64,000 nt of DNA, taken from contig CAZPUQ010000004.1 of NCBI GenBank assembly GCA_964589785.1, positions 233,001-297,000 of the forward strand, read 5' to 3'. The notes below the pieces were generated by a model that saw nothing but the letters and a program-made list of their open reading frames with translations, was not told the DNA's origin and searched no databases. Within the stretch, counting starts at the first letter, position 1, and each line of letters opens with the position of its first letter. The position numbers were made by a program, and so were the translations under genes. The stretch comes from JAGVSR01 sp964589785. Lineage in GTDB: Bacteria > Pseudomonadota > Alphaproteobacteria > Rhizobiales > Hyphomicrobiaceae. Of this stretch, positions 34,050 through 43,367 are shown one piece after another.

Positions 34050-34577
34050 TCAGCCGCCCTCGAATTTCTTCTTCAGCGCGGCAAGCCCACCCTCGACGAC
34101 ACCGGTGACGGCCTTGACGGCGGCCTCGTCGGAGAGCTCCGGCGGCGGATCGTTGTTGACGAAGCCGCGATAGAACGCGGCGCGCCATTCCACGATCGTC
34201 TTCTCTGCGGTGCCCGTGACATTGAGCTGCGCGCTGTAGTTGGTGACGGGCAGCACCGTCACGTCGACGTCGGTGATCTCGTAGGCGAGGCCGCGCTCCT
34301 CGGCGCTGTACTTCGTCAGCTTCTCGTTGATGACGCCGCCCGACTGGAGCGTGAGCTTGCGCGTCGCGCCGACCTCGTTGCCGCCGCTGCCCTCCGTCTT
34401 GGCGACCGCGGGATGCCAGCTCATGTCCTGGAAGTTGCCGACCACGGCCCAGACCTTGTCGACCGGCGCGTTGATCTCGACCTTGGAGACGACCTTCTGG
34501 CGCGTGGGACCGTGCGCCTCCGCGGCCATCGGCAGCAGCGCGACGAGCGCCATTAAGGATGCGAGCACTCTCACCAT
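34050..34577 (-). CDS. MxaD-like SRPBCC protein, copy 2
   Basis: This 175-residue protein has a signal peptide (MVRVLASLMALVALLPMAAE) and an AHGPTRQKVVSKVEINAPVD start to the mature domain, close to copy 1. The shared C-terminal motif is YRGFVNNDPPPELSDEAAV. The ATG at 34577 has a GGAGGAG ribosome binding site. It is divergent from fhcB. Paired MxaD homologues next to XoxF genes suggest that each may serve a different enzyme or cytochrome. Confidence 0.87.
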   Translation of the reverse strand: MVRVLASLMALVALLPMAAEAHGPTRQKVVSKVEINAPVDKVWAVVGNFQDMSWHPAVAKTEGSGGNEVGATRKLTLQSGGVINEKLTKYSAEERGLAYEITDVDVTVLPVTNYSAQLNVTGTAEKTIVEWRAAFYRGFVNNDPPPELSDEAAVKAVTGVVEGGLAALKKKFEGG

Positions 34578-34797
34578 CACGTCTCCTCCAGTGCCTGTTC
34601 TGCGCGGTCCACCGGCGGTCCGCGGGCGCGGACAATAGTAAGAGGCGATTGTGAGCGCAATCGGGTGGCGCACCGGCGTTGCGACTGTGCGCTTTTTCGC
34701 CGCCCGAGCGAGCGGCCCGGCGGCGTCCAACGCAGTTGTCATGAACCATGGTCCATGCTTTTGTGCCCCTCCAACCAAAGTATGAGCCCGACATCCC
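34578..34797. promoter_or_regulatory. divergent promoter region between mxaD-like gene and fhcBADC
   Basis: This 220-base interval separates the two divergent operons and should hold both promoters. I see no clear consensus elements. An ORF from 34665 runs through it, but it reflects the fhcA frame extended backwards and is not considered translated. Confidence 0.35.
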
Positions 34798-36087
34798 ATG
34801 AGCCTGCCCGACGAGGTGTCCACACCCGCGCCGACGACGGCCACGAGCGTGGCCTGTCCGTTCTGCGGAATTCTCTGCGACGATCTGGAGATCGCGCGCA
34901 CCCCGCAGGGCCTCAAGGTCGTGAAGAACTCCTGCGGCCGGGCCGTGGCCGGCTTCGAGCGCTCGGTCGCGGGAGCCTCGGCCACGATCCGCGGGGCGCC
35001 GGTGACGACGGAGGAAGCCATTGCAGAGGCAACGCGCCTCATCCGCGCTGCCCGGCTGCCGCTCTACGGCGGGCTCGGCACGGAGGTGGAGGGCATGCGG
35101 GCCGTCATGTCGCTTGCGGACCGGACCCGGGGCGTCGTCGATCATGCCCTTTCGGAAGGCCAGTACCGCAACTTCCGCGTCCTCCAGACCAGCGGCTGGT
35201 TCATGACGACGCTGACGGAAGCGCGCAACCGGGCCGACCTGTTCGTCGTGGTTGGAACCGACATTGCCCGGCTGCACTCGCGGTTCTACGAACGCGTCGT
35301 CACCAGCCCGAAATCCATGTTCGCCGACCCGGCGCCGACTCGCGACATCGTGCTGCTGGGCAAGGGCCTCGATACCTCGCAGTTGAAGGGACCGCGCATC
35401 GGCACGGTGACGACGCTCCCCTGCCCGATCGACGAGGTCGGCGAGGTCGTCGCGGCGCTGCGCGCGATCGTCAACGGCAAGCCGCTCAGCGCAGAGACGG
35501 CGGGCGGCGTGCCGATGGCCGACATCCGCGCCGTCGCCGAGCGCATCCAGGCGGCCACCTATCCCGTGTTCGTCTGGGCGCCGCCGGCACTCGCCTTCCC
35601 CAATGCCGACCTCGTCGTCCACGGCGTCTCGGAGCTGGTCAAGGACCTCAACAAGACGATCCGTGCCGCCGGCCTCTCGCTTGGCGGCAACGAGGGGGCG
35701 GTCTCCGCCGGCGCTGTGTGCGCCTGGCAGTCGGGCTACCCGCTCCGCGTCAGCTACCAGAGCGGCAAGCCCGAGCACGACATGCTGCGCTATTCGATCT
35801 CGCGCATGGTGGCGGCGGGCGAAGGCGACTGCCTCGTCTGGATTTCCTCGTTCACCGTCGACCTCGGCCCGCCGGCGACGACGATGCCGCTGATCCTGCT
35901 CGGCACGCCCGGCGTCCGGGCCGCGTCCCCGCCCGACGTGTTCATCCCCGTCGGCACGCCGGGCGTCGATCACGCGGGCTACATCGTGCGGTGCGACAAC
36001 GTCGTGTCGCTGCCGCTGCGCGACCTCGGCCGGTCGGCCTTGCCGCCCGTCGCCAGCGTGCTCGGCGCCATCGAAGCCGCTCTCTGA
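34798..36087 (+). CDS. fhcB: formyltransferase/hydrolase complex subunit B
   Basis: This 429-residue protein is the bacterial homologue of the formylmethanofuran dehydrogenase B subunit. It keeps the N-terminal Cys cluster ACPFCGILCDDLEI, and the later region VSAGAVCAWQSGYPLRVSYQ corresponds to the pterin-binding part. In bacteria the complex does not act as a dehydrogenase; it moves the formyl group and hydrolyses it to formate. It is the first gene of fhcBADC and is followed by fhcA after 32 bp. Confidence 0.94.
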   Translation: MSLPDEVSTPAPTTATSVACPFCGILCDDLEIARTPQGLKVVKNSCGRAVAGFERSVAGASATIRGAPVTTEEAIAEATRLIRAARLPLYGGLGTEVEGMRAVMSLADRTRGVVDHALSEGQYRNFRVLQTSGWFMTTLTEARNRADLFVVVGTDIARLHSRFYERVVTSPKSMFADPAPTRDIVLLGKGLDTSQLKGPRIGTVTTLPCPIDEVGEVVAALRAIVNGKPLSAETAGGVPMADIRAVAERIQAATYPVFVWAPPALAFPNADLVVHGVSELVKDLNKTIRAAGLSLGGNEGAVSAGAVCAWQSGYPLRVSYQSGKPEHDMLRYSISRMVAAGEGDCLVWISSFTVDLGPPATTMPLILLGTPGVRAASPPDVFIPVGTPGVDHAGYIVRCDNVVSLPLRDLGRSALPPVASVLGAIEAAL

Positions 36088-36119
36088 CCCGCCATTTCGA
36101 GCCGAAAGACACTCAAGCC

Positions 36120-37805
36120 ATGCTCATCAAGTTCACCGGCGGCAAGGTCTACGATCCCGCGAACGGCATCGACGGCGCGGTGCGCGACATCTATGTGCGC
36201 GACGGCCGCATCGTAACGCCAAGCGCCGGCGAGACCGTGCAGCAGGAGTACAACCTGGCTGGCAAGGTCGTCATGGCAGGCGCCATCGACCCGCATTCCC
36301 ACATCGGCGGCGGCAAGGTCACCATCGCGCGCATGCTGATGCCGGAGGACCACCAGGGCGAGGAGATCCCGCGCGGCGACCTCACGCGCGCGGGCTGCGG
36401 TCATGCCATCCCCTCGACGCTGACCGCCGGCTACCGCTACGCCGAGATGGGCTACACGGCCGCCTTCGAGCCCGCCATGCTGCCCGCCAACGCGCGCCAG
36501 GCGCACATGGAGATGGCCGACACGCCCATGATCGACAAGGGCGCGTTCGTGATGCTCGGCTCCGACGACTACTTCCTGCGCCTGCTCTCGGGGGGCAAGG
36601 ACAAGGAGGAGATCAAGGACTACATCGGCTGGACGATGCACGCCGCCCAGGCCATCGCCGTCAAGATCGTGAACCCGGGCGGCATCTCCGCCTTCAAGTT
36701 CAATCAGCGCAAGCTCGACCTCGACGAGAGGCACGCCTACTACGGCGTCACCCCGCGCGACATCATCCTCACGCTCGGCCGCTCGCTGCAGGAGCTCGGC
36801 GTGCCGCACCCCATCCACATCCACGGCTGCAACCTCGGTGTGCCCGGCAACAAGGACACGACGCTCGCCACCATCCGCGCCTCGGAAGGCACGCCGATCC
36901 ACCTCACCCACATCCAGTTCCACAGCTACGGCACCGAAGGCGATTGGAAGTTCTCCTCGGGTGCGGCCGAGATCGCCGAGCTCGTCAACCGGTATACGAA
37001 CGTCTCGATCGACGTCGGGCAGATCCTCTTCGGCCAGACCTGCACGGCCTCGGGCGACTCCATGCGCCAGTACGGCAACACGAAGAGCGCGAACCCGAAG
37101 AAGTGGGTCATGATGGACATCGAGTGCGATGCCGGGTGCGGCGTCGTGCCGATGAAGTACCGCGACAAGAGCTTCGTCAACGCCCTGCAGTGGGCGATCG
37201 GGCTGGAGATGTTCCTGCTCGTCAACGATCCCTGGCGGATCTTCCTGACGACCGACCATCCGAACGGCGCGCCGTTCACGACCTATCCGCACCTGATCCG
37301 CCTGCTCATGGACCGCACGTTCCGCAACGAGATGCTGCGCCGGATCCATCCGCAGGCGCAGGCGGCGACGATCCTCGGCTCCATCACGCGCGAATACTCG
37401 CTCTACGAGATCGCGATCATGACGCGGGCGGGGCCCGCCCGCTCGCTCGGCCTCAGGGACCGCGGCCAACTCGGCGCCGGCGCCTCGGCCGACATCACCG
37501 TCTACGAGGACAACCCGGACCGCGAGGCGATGTTCACGACGCCGCTGTTCGTCTTCAAGAACGGCGAGATGATCGTGCGCAACGGCCGCATCGTGAAGGT
37601 CGTCACAGGCGCCACGCACGTCGTGCGCCCCGAGTACGACCGCAAGCGCATCGAGAAGCCGCTGAAGGACTATTTCGACACCTATCACACGGTGCAGATG
37701 GAGAACTTCAGGCTCTCCGACGAGGAGATCGAGGGAACCGGCTGTGGACATGCGCCGGGCACCTGCGGGTGCCTCATCGTCCAGCCGACCGGGGCACGCA
37801 CATGA
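36120..37805 (+). CDS. fhcA: formyltransferase/hydrolase complex subunit A
   Basis: This 561-residue amidohydrolase-type subunit hydrolyses formyl-methanofuran analogue to formate. The metal motif DPHSHIGGG and later His residues (PIHIHGCNLG, HLTHIQFHSYG) and the LTTDHPNGAPFTTYP segment form the binuclear metal site. The start at 36120 gives MLIKFTGGKVYDPANGIDGA. It overlaps fhcD by four bases (ATGA). It is the catalytic hydrolase of the complex. Confidence 0.95.
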   Translation: MLIKFTGGKVYDPANGIDGAVRDIYVRDGRIVTPSAGETVQQEYNLAGKVVMAGAIDPHSHIGGGKVTIARMLMPEDHQGEEIPRGDLTRAGCGHAIPSTLTAGYRYAEMGYTAAFEPAMLPANARQAHMEMADTPMIDKGAFVMLGSDDYFLRLLSGGKDKEEIKDYIGWTMHAAQAIAVKIVNPGGISAFKFNQRKLDLDERHAYYGVTPRDIILTLGRSLQELGVPHPIHIHGCNLGVPGNKDTTLATIRASEGTPIHLTHIQFHSYGTEGDWKFSSGAAEIAELVNRYTNVSIDVGQILFGQTCTASGDSMRQYGNTKSANPKKWVMMDIECDAGCGVVPMKYRDKSFVNALQWAIGLEMFLLVNDPWRIFLTTDHPNGAPFTTYPHLIRLLMDRTFRNEMLRRIHPQAQAATILGSITREYSLYEIAIMTRAGPARSLGLRDRGQLGAGASADITVYEDNPDREAMFTTPLFVFKNGEMIVRNGRIVKVVTGATHVVRPEYDRKRIEKPLKDYFDTYHTVQMENFRLSDEEIEGTGCGHAPGTCGCLIVQPTGART

Positions 37806-38719
37806 CGGGCAGCCAGAACATGAAGGTCAACGGCGTCGCCATCGACGACACTTTCGCCGAAGCGTTCGGCATGAGCGGCACCGCGCTCATCATCACGGCC
37901 GACAGCCAGAAGTGGGCGATGATCGCCGCCCAGACCATGACCGGCTTCGGCACCTCGGTCATCGGCTGCGGCGCGGAATGCGGCATCGACTGCGAGATCG
38001 CGGCCTCCGACACGCCCGACGGCCGGCCGGGCGTGCGCGTGCTCATCTTCGGCTTCTCGCCGGATGCGATCCTGCCGCAGCTCAAAAACCGCGTCGGCCA
38101 GTGCGTGCTGACGAGCCCCGGATCGGCCTGCTACAACGGCCTCGACAGCGCGCAGAAGCTGGGGCTCTCCTCGGGCCCGCGCTTCTTCGGCGACGGCTGG
38201 CAGATCTCCAAGCGCTTCGGCAAGCGCCGCTACTGGCGCGTGCCGGTGATGGACGGCGAGTTCACCATCGAGGACACGTGCGGCGTCACGACGGAAGCGG
38301 TCGGCGGCGGCAACCTGCTGCTCCTCGGCCGTGACCGGGTGGGCCTTCTCGAGACGGCGGAAGCCGCGGTCGCCGCCATCGCCCAGGTGCCCGACGTCAT
38401 CACGCCCTTTCCCGGCGGCATCGTGCGCTCGGGCTCGAAGGTCGGCTCCAAGTACCAGGGCGCCGTCGCCTCGACGAACAACGCCTTCTGCCCGACGCTG
38501 AGGGGCACGACCGAGAGCGAGCTCGACCCTGACACCATCGCGGTTCTCGAGATCGTCATCGACGGGCTGACCTCGAAGGCCGTGTCGGATGCCATGCGCG
38601 CCGGGCTCAAGGCCGTCACCGACATCGGCGCCGGCAAGGGCGTCACGCGCGTCACTGCCGGCAACTACGGCGGCAAGCTCGGCCAGCATCACTATCACCT
38701 GAAGGATTACGTCGCATGA
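37802..38719 (+). CDS. fhcD: formyltransferase/hydrolase complex subunit D
   Basis: This 305-residue formylmethanofuran:tetrahydromethanopterin formyltransferase moves the formyl group between the methanopterin and methanofuran-type cofactors. Diagnostic segments are VNGVAIDDTFAEAFGM, GCGAECGIDCEIAASDTPDG and PGGIVRSGSKVGSKYQGAVA. It overlaps fhcA and fhcC by four bases each, so all three are translationally coupled. Confidence 0.95.
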   Translation: MTGSQNMKVNGVAIDDTFAEAFGMSGTALIITADSQKWAMIAAQTMTGFGTSVIGCGAECGIDCEIAASDTPDGRPGVRVLIFGFSPDAILPQLKNRVGQCVLTSPGSACYNGLDSAQKLGLSSGPRFFGDGWQISKRFGKRRYWRVPVMDGEFTIEDTCGVTTEAVGGGNLLLLGRDRVGLLETAEAAVAAIAQVPDVITPFPGGIVRSGSKVGSKYQGAVASTNNAFCPTLRGTTESELDPDTIAVLEIVIDGLTSKAVSDAMRAGLKAVTDIGAGKGVTRVTAGNYGGKLGQHHYHLKDYVA

Positions 38720-39513
38720 GCGGTCTCAGGCTTCGACTGAAATCGGCCCCGGCCGAACGCCTCGACCTCTCCGCTCTCGAGCCGGCGGCCGTTCTGGCCC
38801 TGGGCGCGGACGCCGCGCGTCTGCCGTTCGACGGCGGCACCGTCGGCGATCTCTTCGACGTCACACCCGCCGACGGCACCGACGCGCTCATCCTTGCCGG
38901 CACGACGCGGGCCTGCGACGGCATCGGCGCGCGTCTCCGATCCGGAACCGTCATCGTGGAGGGCGACGCCGGCGCCTACGCGGGCCGCCACATGAAGGGC
39001 GGGCGGCTCGACATCAGGGGCTCGGCGGGCGACTATCTCGGCGCGGGCATGACCGGTGGCCTCGTGACGGTCGCCGGGTCGGCGGGCGACTACGTCGGCG
39101 GCATGCTGACGGGTAGCAAGTTCGGGATGGCGGGCGGCATCGTCCGCGTCGCCGGCGACATCGGCGAGCGAGCCGGAGACCGCATGCGCCGAGGCACCAT
39201 CGTCGTCAAGGGCCGGACCGGCGCGGCCGCCGGCTCGCGCATGGCGGGCGGCACGATCTGGGCCGAGGGCGGCTTTGGCCCCGGACCCGGTCCCCTGATG
39301 CGACGCGGCACGCTGATCGGGCCGAAAGCGGATCATGTGCTGCCGACCTTCGCCGACTGCGGCCGTCACGACATGGTGTTCCTGCGCCTCATCAGCCGCT
39401 ATCTCGCCGCCGAGCTCGGCCCGCTCGCGCCGCCGGCCCTGCCGGCGACGGTCCGGCGCTATGCCGGCGACCTGGAGACGATCGGCAAGGGCGAGCTGCT
39501 CATCACGGCCTGA
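38716..39513 (+). CDS. fhcC: formyltransferase/hydrolase complex subunit C
   Basis: This 265-residue protein has the right-handed beta-helix fold of glutamate-synthase-alpha C-terminal/FwdC domains, seen in glycine-rich turns such as GDAGAYAGRHMKGGRLDIRG and AGDYLGAGMTGGLVTVAGSA. It is a structural scaffold of the complex. It completes fhcBADC. Confidence 0.95.
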   Translation: MSGLRLRLKSAPAERLDLSALEPAAVLALGADAARLPFDGGTVGDLFDVTPADGTDALILAGTTRACDGIGARLRSGTVIVEGDAGAYAGRHMKGGRLDIRGSAGDYLGAGMTGGLVTVAGSAGDYVGGMLTGSKFGMAGGIVRVAGDIGERAGDRMRRGTIVVKGRTGAAAGSRMAGGTIWAEGGFGPGPGPLMRRGTLIGPKADHVLPTFADCGRHDMVFLRLISRYLAAELGPLAPPALPATVRRYAGDLETIGKGELLITA

Positions 39514-39645
39514 GTAATCCCCGGCAGCGGCCCCGGCCTCGCTGATCCGGCGGCGATGCCACGGCGTATAGCAGGTCAGTCCCGTGCCAGGAAGCGCGGA
39601 CGCACGCGGTCCCCGCGTGTCCCATGGACTGGAGTCGACGGCCCC

Positions 39646-39846
39646 ATGCTGACGATCGTCATCTCGGCCTGCCTCATTGCCGACCCCTCTTCGTGCCGGG
39701 ACTACACGCTGCCCGTGGACGGTGACATGGATGCCATGCGCTGCGCCCTCGAGGCCCCGCCGTTTCTCGCCACCTGGCAGCAGTCGCATCCGCAGTGGAC
39801 CGTGAGGCGCTGGAAATGCCAGCCGGCGATCTTCGACGATCGCTGA
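39646..39846 (+). CDS. small conserved-looking protein, unknown function
   Basis: This 66-residue product starts MLTIVISACLIADPSSCRDY and has four Cys (about residues 9, 17, 32 and 57), a central acidic segment and a final WKCQPAIFDDR. An in-frame ATG at 39556 would add 30 Arg-rich residues and is less likely. The pattern of spaced Cys and Trp looks like a genuine small protein, but I cannot name its function. It lies 132 bp past fhcC and converges with the DUF1194 gene. Confidence 0.6.
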   Translation: MLTIVISACLIADPSSCRDYTLPVDGDMDAMRCALEAPPFLATWQQSHPQWTVRRWKCQPAIFDDR

Positions 39847-39866
39847 GCGTGGACCCTCCGCGTTCA

Positions 39867-39902
39867 CCTCAGTCCACGCGCGCGCCTCAGTCCACGCGCG
39901 CG
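39867..39902. repeat. 18-bp perfect tandem duplication at the DUF1194 stop
   Basis: Two perfect copies of an 18-base unit (39867-39884 and 39885-39902) cover the last codons and stop of the DUF1194 gene. The extra copy is outside the reading frame's end and carries a second in-frame stop. Confidence 0.9.
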
Positions 39903-40639
39903 TATGTGGCCGCCGGCGCCCTGTGGCTGATCTCGATGACGAACTTCTGCCGGATCGCGCGCCCGAAATCGTCGAAGCCATGGGCCGGCAGCACGAACGC
40001 CCCGGTGCCCCCCACGACGTAGTCGCGATACCAGCCTTCGAGCGTCGGGCCTTCGTCGCCCTCCAGGATCGGCAGCCCGTTGATGATGACGCCGGAGGCA
40101 ACGAGCTCGTCGCGCACCGCATCGACAGGCTCCTCGCGGTTGCAGTTGTCCTTCCCGTCGCCCGACACGTCGATGACGACGCGGTGGGCCGTTGCGGGGA
40201 TCTGCGTGACGACCTTGTCGGCGATCATGCGCATCATGCCCGACATGCAGGTGAACTCGCCGCCCTCGCGCGGCAGGCGGCGGACCTGCGCGGCGAGCGC
40301 CAGCGCCTCCTCCTTCGAGGAGACGCGCGTCCAGGGGATGGAGATCTTGGGCTTGTCGGCCCACATCACGAGCGACACGAGGATGCTGCCGCGCCCGCCC
40401 GTCAGGATCGCCTCTATGACGCTCTCGTCCTCGAGCGCCTTGGCGATGCCCTCCAGTTGGAGCTGGTAGCGCGTCGCATCGACCGAGTTGGAGACGTCGA
40501 CCGAGACGACGAGTGCCGTATCGACCTCGGGCGTGTCCTGCGCTGAGACGACGAGGGATGCCGAGGAGGCGGCAAGCGCGAGGGCGGTCACGGCGGCCCA
40601 GATGCGGGCGCGCGCCCGGAACGTCCTGCTTTTCGGCAT
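39887..40639 (-). CDS. DUF1194 (von Willebrand factor A-like) secreted protein
   Basis: This secreted protein of about 250 residues is of the DUF1194/VWA type. The ATG at 40639 gives MPKSRTFRARARIWAAVTAL, a signal peptide cut near VSAQD; a start at 40690 is possible. The mature part shows the MIDAS-type DVSNSVDATRY and VDVSGDGKDNCN motifs. Members occur widely in alphaproteobacteria and have no established role. Its 3' end is tandemly duplicated. Confidence 0.82.
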   Translation of the reverse strand: MPKSRTFRARARIWAAVTALALAASSASLVVSAQDTPEVDTALVVSVDVSNSVDATRYQLQLEGIAKALEDESVIEAILTGGRGSILVSLVMWADKPKISIPWTRVSSKEEALALAAQVRRLPREGGEFTCMSGMMRMIADKVVTQIPATAHRVVIDVSGDGKDNCNREEPVDAVRDELVASGVIINGLPILEGDEGPTLEGWYRDYVVGGTGAFVLPAHGFDDFGRAIRQKFVIEISHRAPAATYARVD

Positions 40640-40814
40640 GCGAGGCTCACCCACGACTGTTCCTGCGCCGATTGTCGGCGCTCCGGTCACGCGAGAGAGC
40701 TAGGCCCAAACCCTGGACCGTTTCAAGGCCCAGCGCTTGCGCCCTTGACCGCGGCAAAGGGCCCGTGTCGCGCCTGCACCCCTACGAACGGACCTGCTCT
40801 GCCGCCATCAAGGT

Positions 40815-40835
40815 ACGCCGGGCTTGACCCGGCGT
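40815..40835. repeat. palindrome downstream of the TonB-dependent receptor
   Basis: The arms ACGCCGGG and CCCGGCGT with a CTTGA loop resemble the dispersed GGCCGGG-type palindromes common in Rhizobiales chromosomes; a relative is at 52412-52434. It could also act as a terminator for the receptor gene, though no T-tract follows. Confidence 0.5.
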
Positions 40836-40850
40836 CCGCCGCCGTGCGGC

Positions 40851-43139
40851 TCAGTTGAGCTTGATGGACCCGAAGAGCCGCACGCTGGCGCCGGGCAGCA
40901 GCACATCCTCGCGCCGCTTGAAGGAGGCGTGGTTCAGGACCTCGTCGTCGGCGAGGTTTTCGCCCTTGACGCCAATGGTGATCTCCCCGGTCGATCCGCC
41001 GAGCCCGTCGCGGCGTGATGTGTAGGCGACCTCGGCCGAGACGAGTGTGTAGCCGGGTGTGGCGATCTCGCCGAAGGCGGCGGCGAAGCGGTCCTGATCG
41101 AAGGCGTGCAACACACCGGCGCGCGCGAACCAATTGGCGTCGCGGTAGTAGAGCCCGCCGCCCAGTCGCTGCGGCGGAATACGAGGCACGTTGCCACCGT
41201 CCTCGAACTCCGCGATGACGAGATCGTACTGCGCGTCGATGCCCCACATGCCGTTCCAGATCGGCGCCACGTCGTACTGGCCGGCAATCTCCACGCCATA
41301 GAAGGTCGCATCGCGCTGATCGAACAGCACCTGGTCGAACGGTTCGTCGTCGGGGCCAATGGGTCCGCCGCACGAAGCCAGCGTCTCCAGGCATTCGACG
41401 CCCGTGAGCCCCTTGAAGACGAAGCCGTCGTAGGCCGTGTAAAACGCCGTTGCGTCGAAACGGAACCGGCCATCGGCCTTGCGCAGGCCGACCTCGACCG
41501 TGGCGGCGCGTTCGATGTTAAGATCGGGGTTGCCGATCTCGAACGTTCCGGTCGCCTCGTGCACGCCGGCGGAGAAGAGCTCGGCCGCTTCGGGCGCCCT
41601 TTCGACGTACTGCCCGTTGAGCGAGGCGACCACGCTGCCGGGCAGTCTGTAGAGCCCGCCGAGGCTGACGCTGGTGGGCGTGAAGTCGCGCCCGATCGCC
41701 GTCAGCGGCACGGCGGCGTTTAACGGATCGCGCCGGCCCGATCCGTCGATCTCGGTGTGCTCGATGCGGCCCGCCACCTGCAGCGTCAGCCGGCTCGTGA
41801 CATCGAGCTCCTCGAACGCGAATGCGGCGATGCTGCCCGTCTCCGCGGGCGCCAGAAGACTATCTCCCCCCTCCAGGTTCTGGCCCTCCGTATCGCGTCC
41901 GAACGCCTGCACGCCGAACGCGCCCCGCAGCGCGCCGAGCGAGGACATGACGGGCAGATGCTGCACCTCGAGCCGCCCTTCCCACTCCTCGTTCGTGAAG
42001 CGGTTCCCCACCTCGAAGCCGCCGCCCTCGTCGATCAGCTCGTTGTGCGCATAGTCCGACGCGCCGAACCACAGGCGGATCGCGTCGAGCCCGTAGTCCT
42101 TCACGCGCCATTCGCCGCGAAGGAGCACTTTGTCCTGCTGAAGGTCAATCCTGGGACGCAGCTTCTCGGCTTCCTCCCCCGGGATGCCGTAGAGGCTGTC
42201 GAACCTCACGACGGCGACGCCGAGATAGCCGTCAAGCCCGACCATCGAAAGCCCCAGCGCCCCACCTTCGCTGTCCACGAACGTGTTGAGCTGGCGGCCG
42301 CGCGGCGTGTCGTAATCGTCGGTCTGGCGCTTGAAGCCATCGGCGTGGACCACGATGCCGCTTGCCCCCGCCGTCGCGCGAATGGCGCCGTCCGCGCCAT
42401 CGTCGACGGACGTCCAGCCGCCGCGGATCTCGCCGGAAAAACCGGCGAGCGGCATTAGGGTGGGAATGCGGTCGTTTTCGATGGCGACGACGCCACCGAT
42501 CGCCTGGCTGCCGTAGCGTAGCGTCGCCGGTCCGCGCACCACCTCGACGCGCTCGGCGGCAAACGGGTCGACAGGGACCGCATGATCCTCCGACAGGGCC
42601 GCGACGTCGCCCGTGCCGAGGCCATTTTCCTGGACGCGCACGCGATAGGTGTCGAGGCCGCGGATGATCGGCCGGCTGGAGCCGGGGGCAAACGTCGTGG
42701 CGCCGATGCCGGGCTTCTGGGCCAGGGTGTCGGCGATCGTCGCGCCGCGGCTCGCTTCGAATTCGCGCTCGGTCGCGACCGTCACCGGGACGAACGCGTC
42801 ATCCACCACGATGAGCGTGCCCGGCACGGGCGTCACCGGCGCGCTCGGCTCGACGGGCGGGGTCGGGATTGACGACGGTGTGGGGGCGGCGGCAGGGGCC
42901 GGCAACGCCGTGGCGGCGGGCGACGACGACGCCTTTTTCTTCGGCTTGGCGACGGGACTCGGCGCCGTGACGACGACCTCGGGCAATTCCGGGATGGCTG
43001 GGTCGACGGGGGGAGCCGCGCCCTGGGCCAGCGCCGAGGACGCGAGCAGAGGGAGCGGCACAGAGAGGGCAAGCGGTACCCACAGGACCGCGACCCTGAC
43101 GTGGCGGCGTCCTGAAGCGCTGTATGGTGGCTGCTGCAT
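40851..43139 (-). CDS. TonB-dependent outer-membrane receptor, zinc-type (ZnuD-like)
   Basis: This 762-residue receptor has a signal peptide to about residue 39 (SALAQ), a TonB-box-like EVVVTAPS near 53-60 and a Pro/Ala/Lys-rich linker to about 110. A plug domain (RPIIRGLDTYRVRVQENG, EVVRGPATLRYGSQAIGG) leads to a 22-strand barrel ending LFGSIKLN. The SEDHAVPVDP segment in the plug is typical of ZnuD-like proteins. It is encoded downstream of a Zur-type regulator, with palindromes just before its start, so zinc uptake is the best guess; other metals are not excluded. Confidence 0.85.
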   Translation of the reverse strand: MQQPPYSASGRRHVRVAVLWVPLALSVPLPLLASSALAQGAAPPVDPAIPELPEVVVTAPSPVAKPKKKASSSPAATALPAPAAAPTPSSIPTPPVEPSAPVTPVPGTLIVVDDAFVPVTVATEREFEASRGATIADTLAQKPGIGATTFAPGSSRPIIRGLDTYRVRVQENGLGTGDVAALSEDHAVPVDPFAAERVEVVRGPATLRYGSQAIGGVVAIENDRIPTLMPLAGFSGEIRGGWTSVDDGADGAIRATAGASGIVVHADGFKRQTDDYDTPRGRQLNTFVDSEGGALGLSMVGLDGYLGVAVVRFDSLYGIPGEEAEKLRPRIDLQQDKVLLRGEWRVKDYGLDAIRLWFGASDYAHNELIDEGGGFEVGNRFTNEEWEGRLEVQHLPVMSSLGALRGAFGVQAFGRDTEGQNLEGGDSLLAPAETGSIAAFAFEELDVTSRLTLQVAGRIEHTEIDGSGRRDPLNAAVPLTAIGRDFTPTSVSLGGLYRLPGSVVASLNGQYVERAPEAAELFSAGVHEATGTFEIGNPDLNIERAATVEVGLRKADGRFRFDATAFYTAYDGFVFKGLTGVECLETLASCGGPIGPDDEPFDQVLFDQRDATFYGVEIAGQYDVAPIWNGMWGIDAQYDLVIAEFEDGGNVPRIPPQRLGGGLYYRDANWFARAGVLHAFDQDRFAAAFGEIATPGYTLVSAEVAYTSRRDGLGGSTGEITIGVKGENLADDEVLNHASFKRREDVLLPGASVRLFGSIKLN

Positions 43140-43152
43140 GCGATCCCCAATC

Positions 43153-43195
43153 CGGATGTTATACTATCCGAACGCATTGCAGCGGATATTATCCG
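43153..43195 (-). promoter_or_regulatory. tandem palindromes, candidate Zur operators
   Basis: Site one (43153-43170) has arms CGGAT/ATCCG around GTTATACT and resembles a Zur box half (ATGTTATA-AT). Site two (43183-43195) is a perfect palindrome CGGATA-T-TATCCG. They lie 14-56 bases before the receptor start and downstream of the zur gene. Function is inferred from position and symmetry. Confidence 0.5.
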
Positions 43196-43367
43196 GAATT
43201 GCAAGTCGGCCTGCCCCTCAGCCAACGACTGGCGGGAAATCTGCGGCCAGCGGGACACACTGTTCCGCGCCTTTAGGCCCGTAGGACCCAGCGGAACGCA
43301 GGTCCACAGAATGCTGACTGACCCATGGGCGCGACGCCGGGAACGGCGACGCACCCGGGCGGTGGCG

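Noticed and set aside
35979..37751. Long minus-strand ORF opposite fhcA
   Set aside because: It mirrors the conserved fhcA coding sequence; composition is His/Arg/Val-rich noise.
43140..43367. Cobalamin riboswitch before the TonB-dependent receptor
   Set aside because: No conserved B12-box-like core is visible; palindromes and the zur neighbour fit metal control better.
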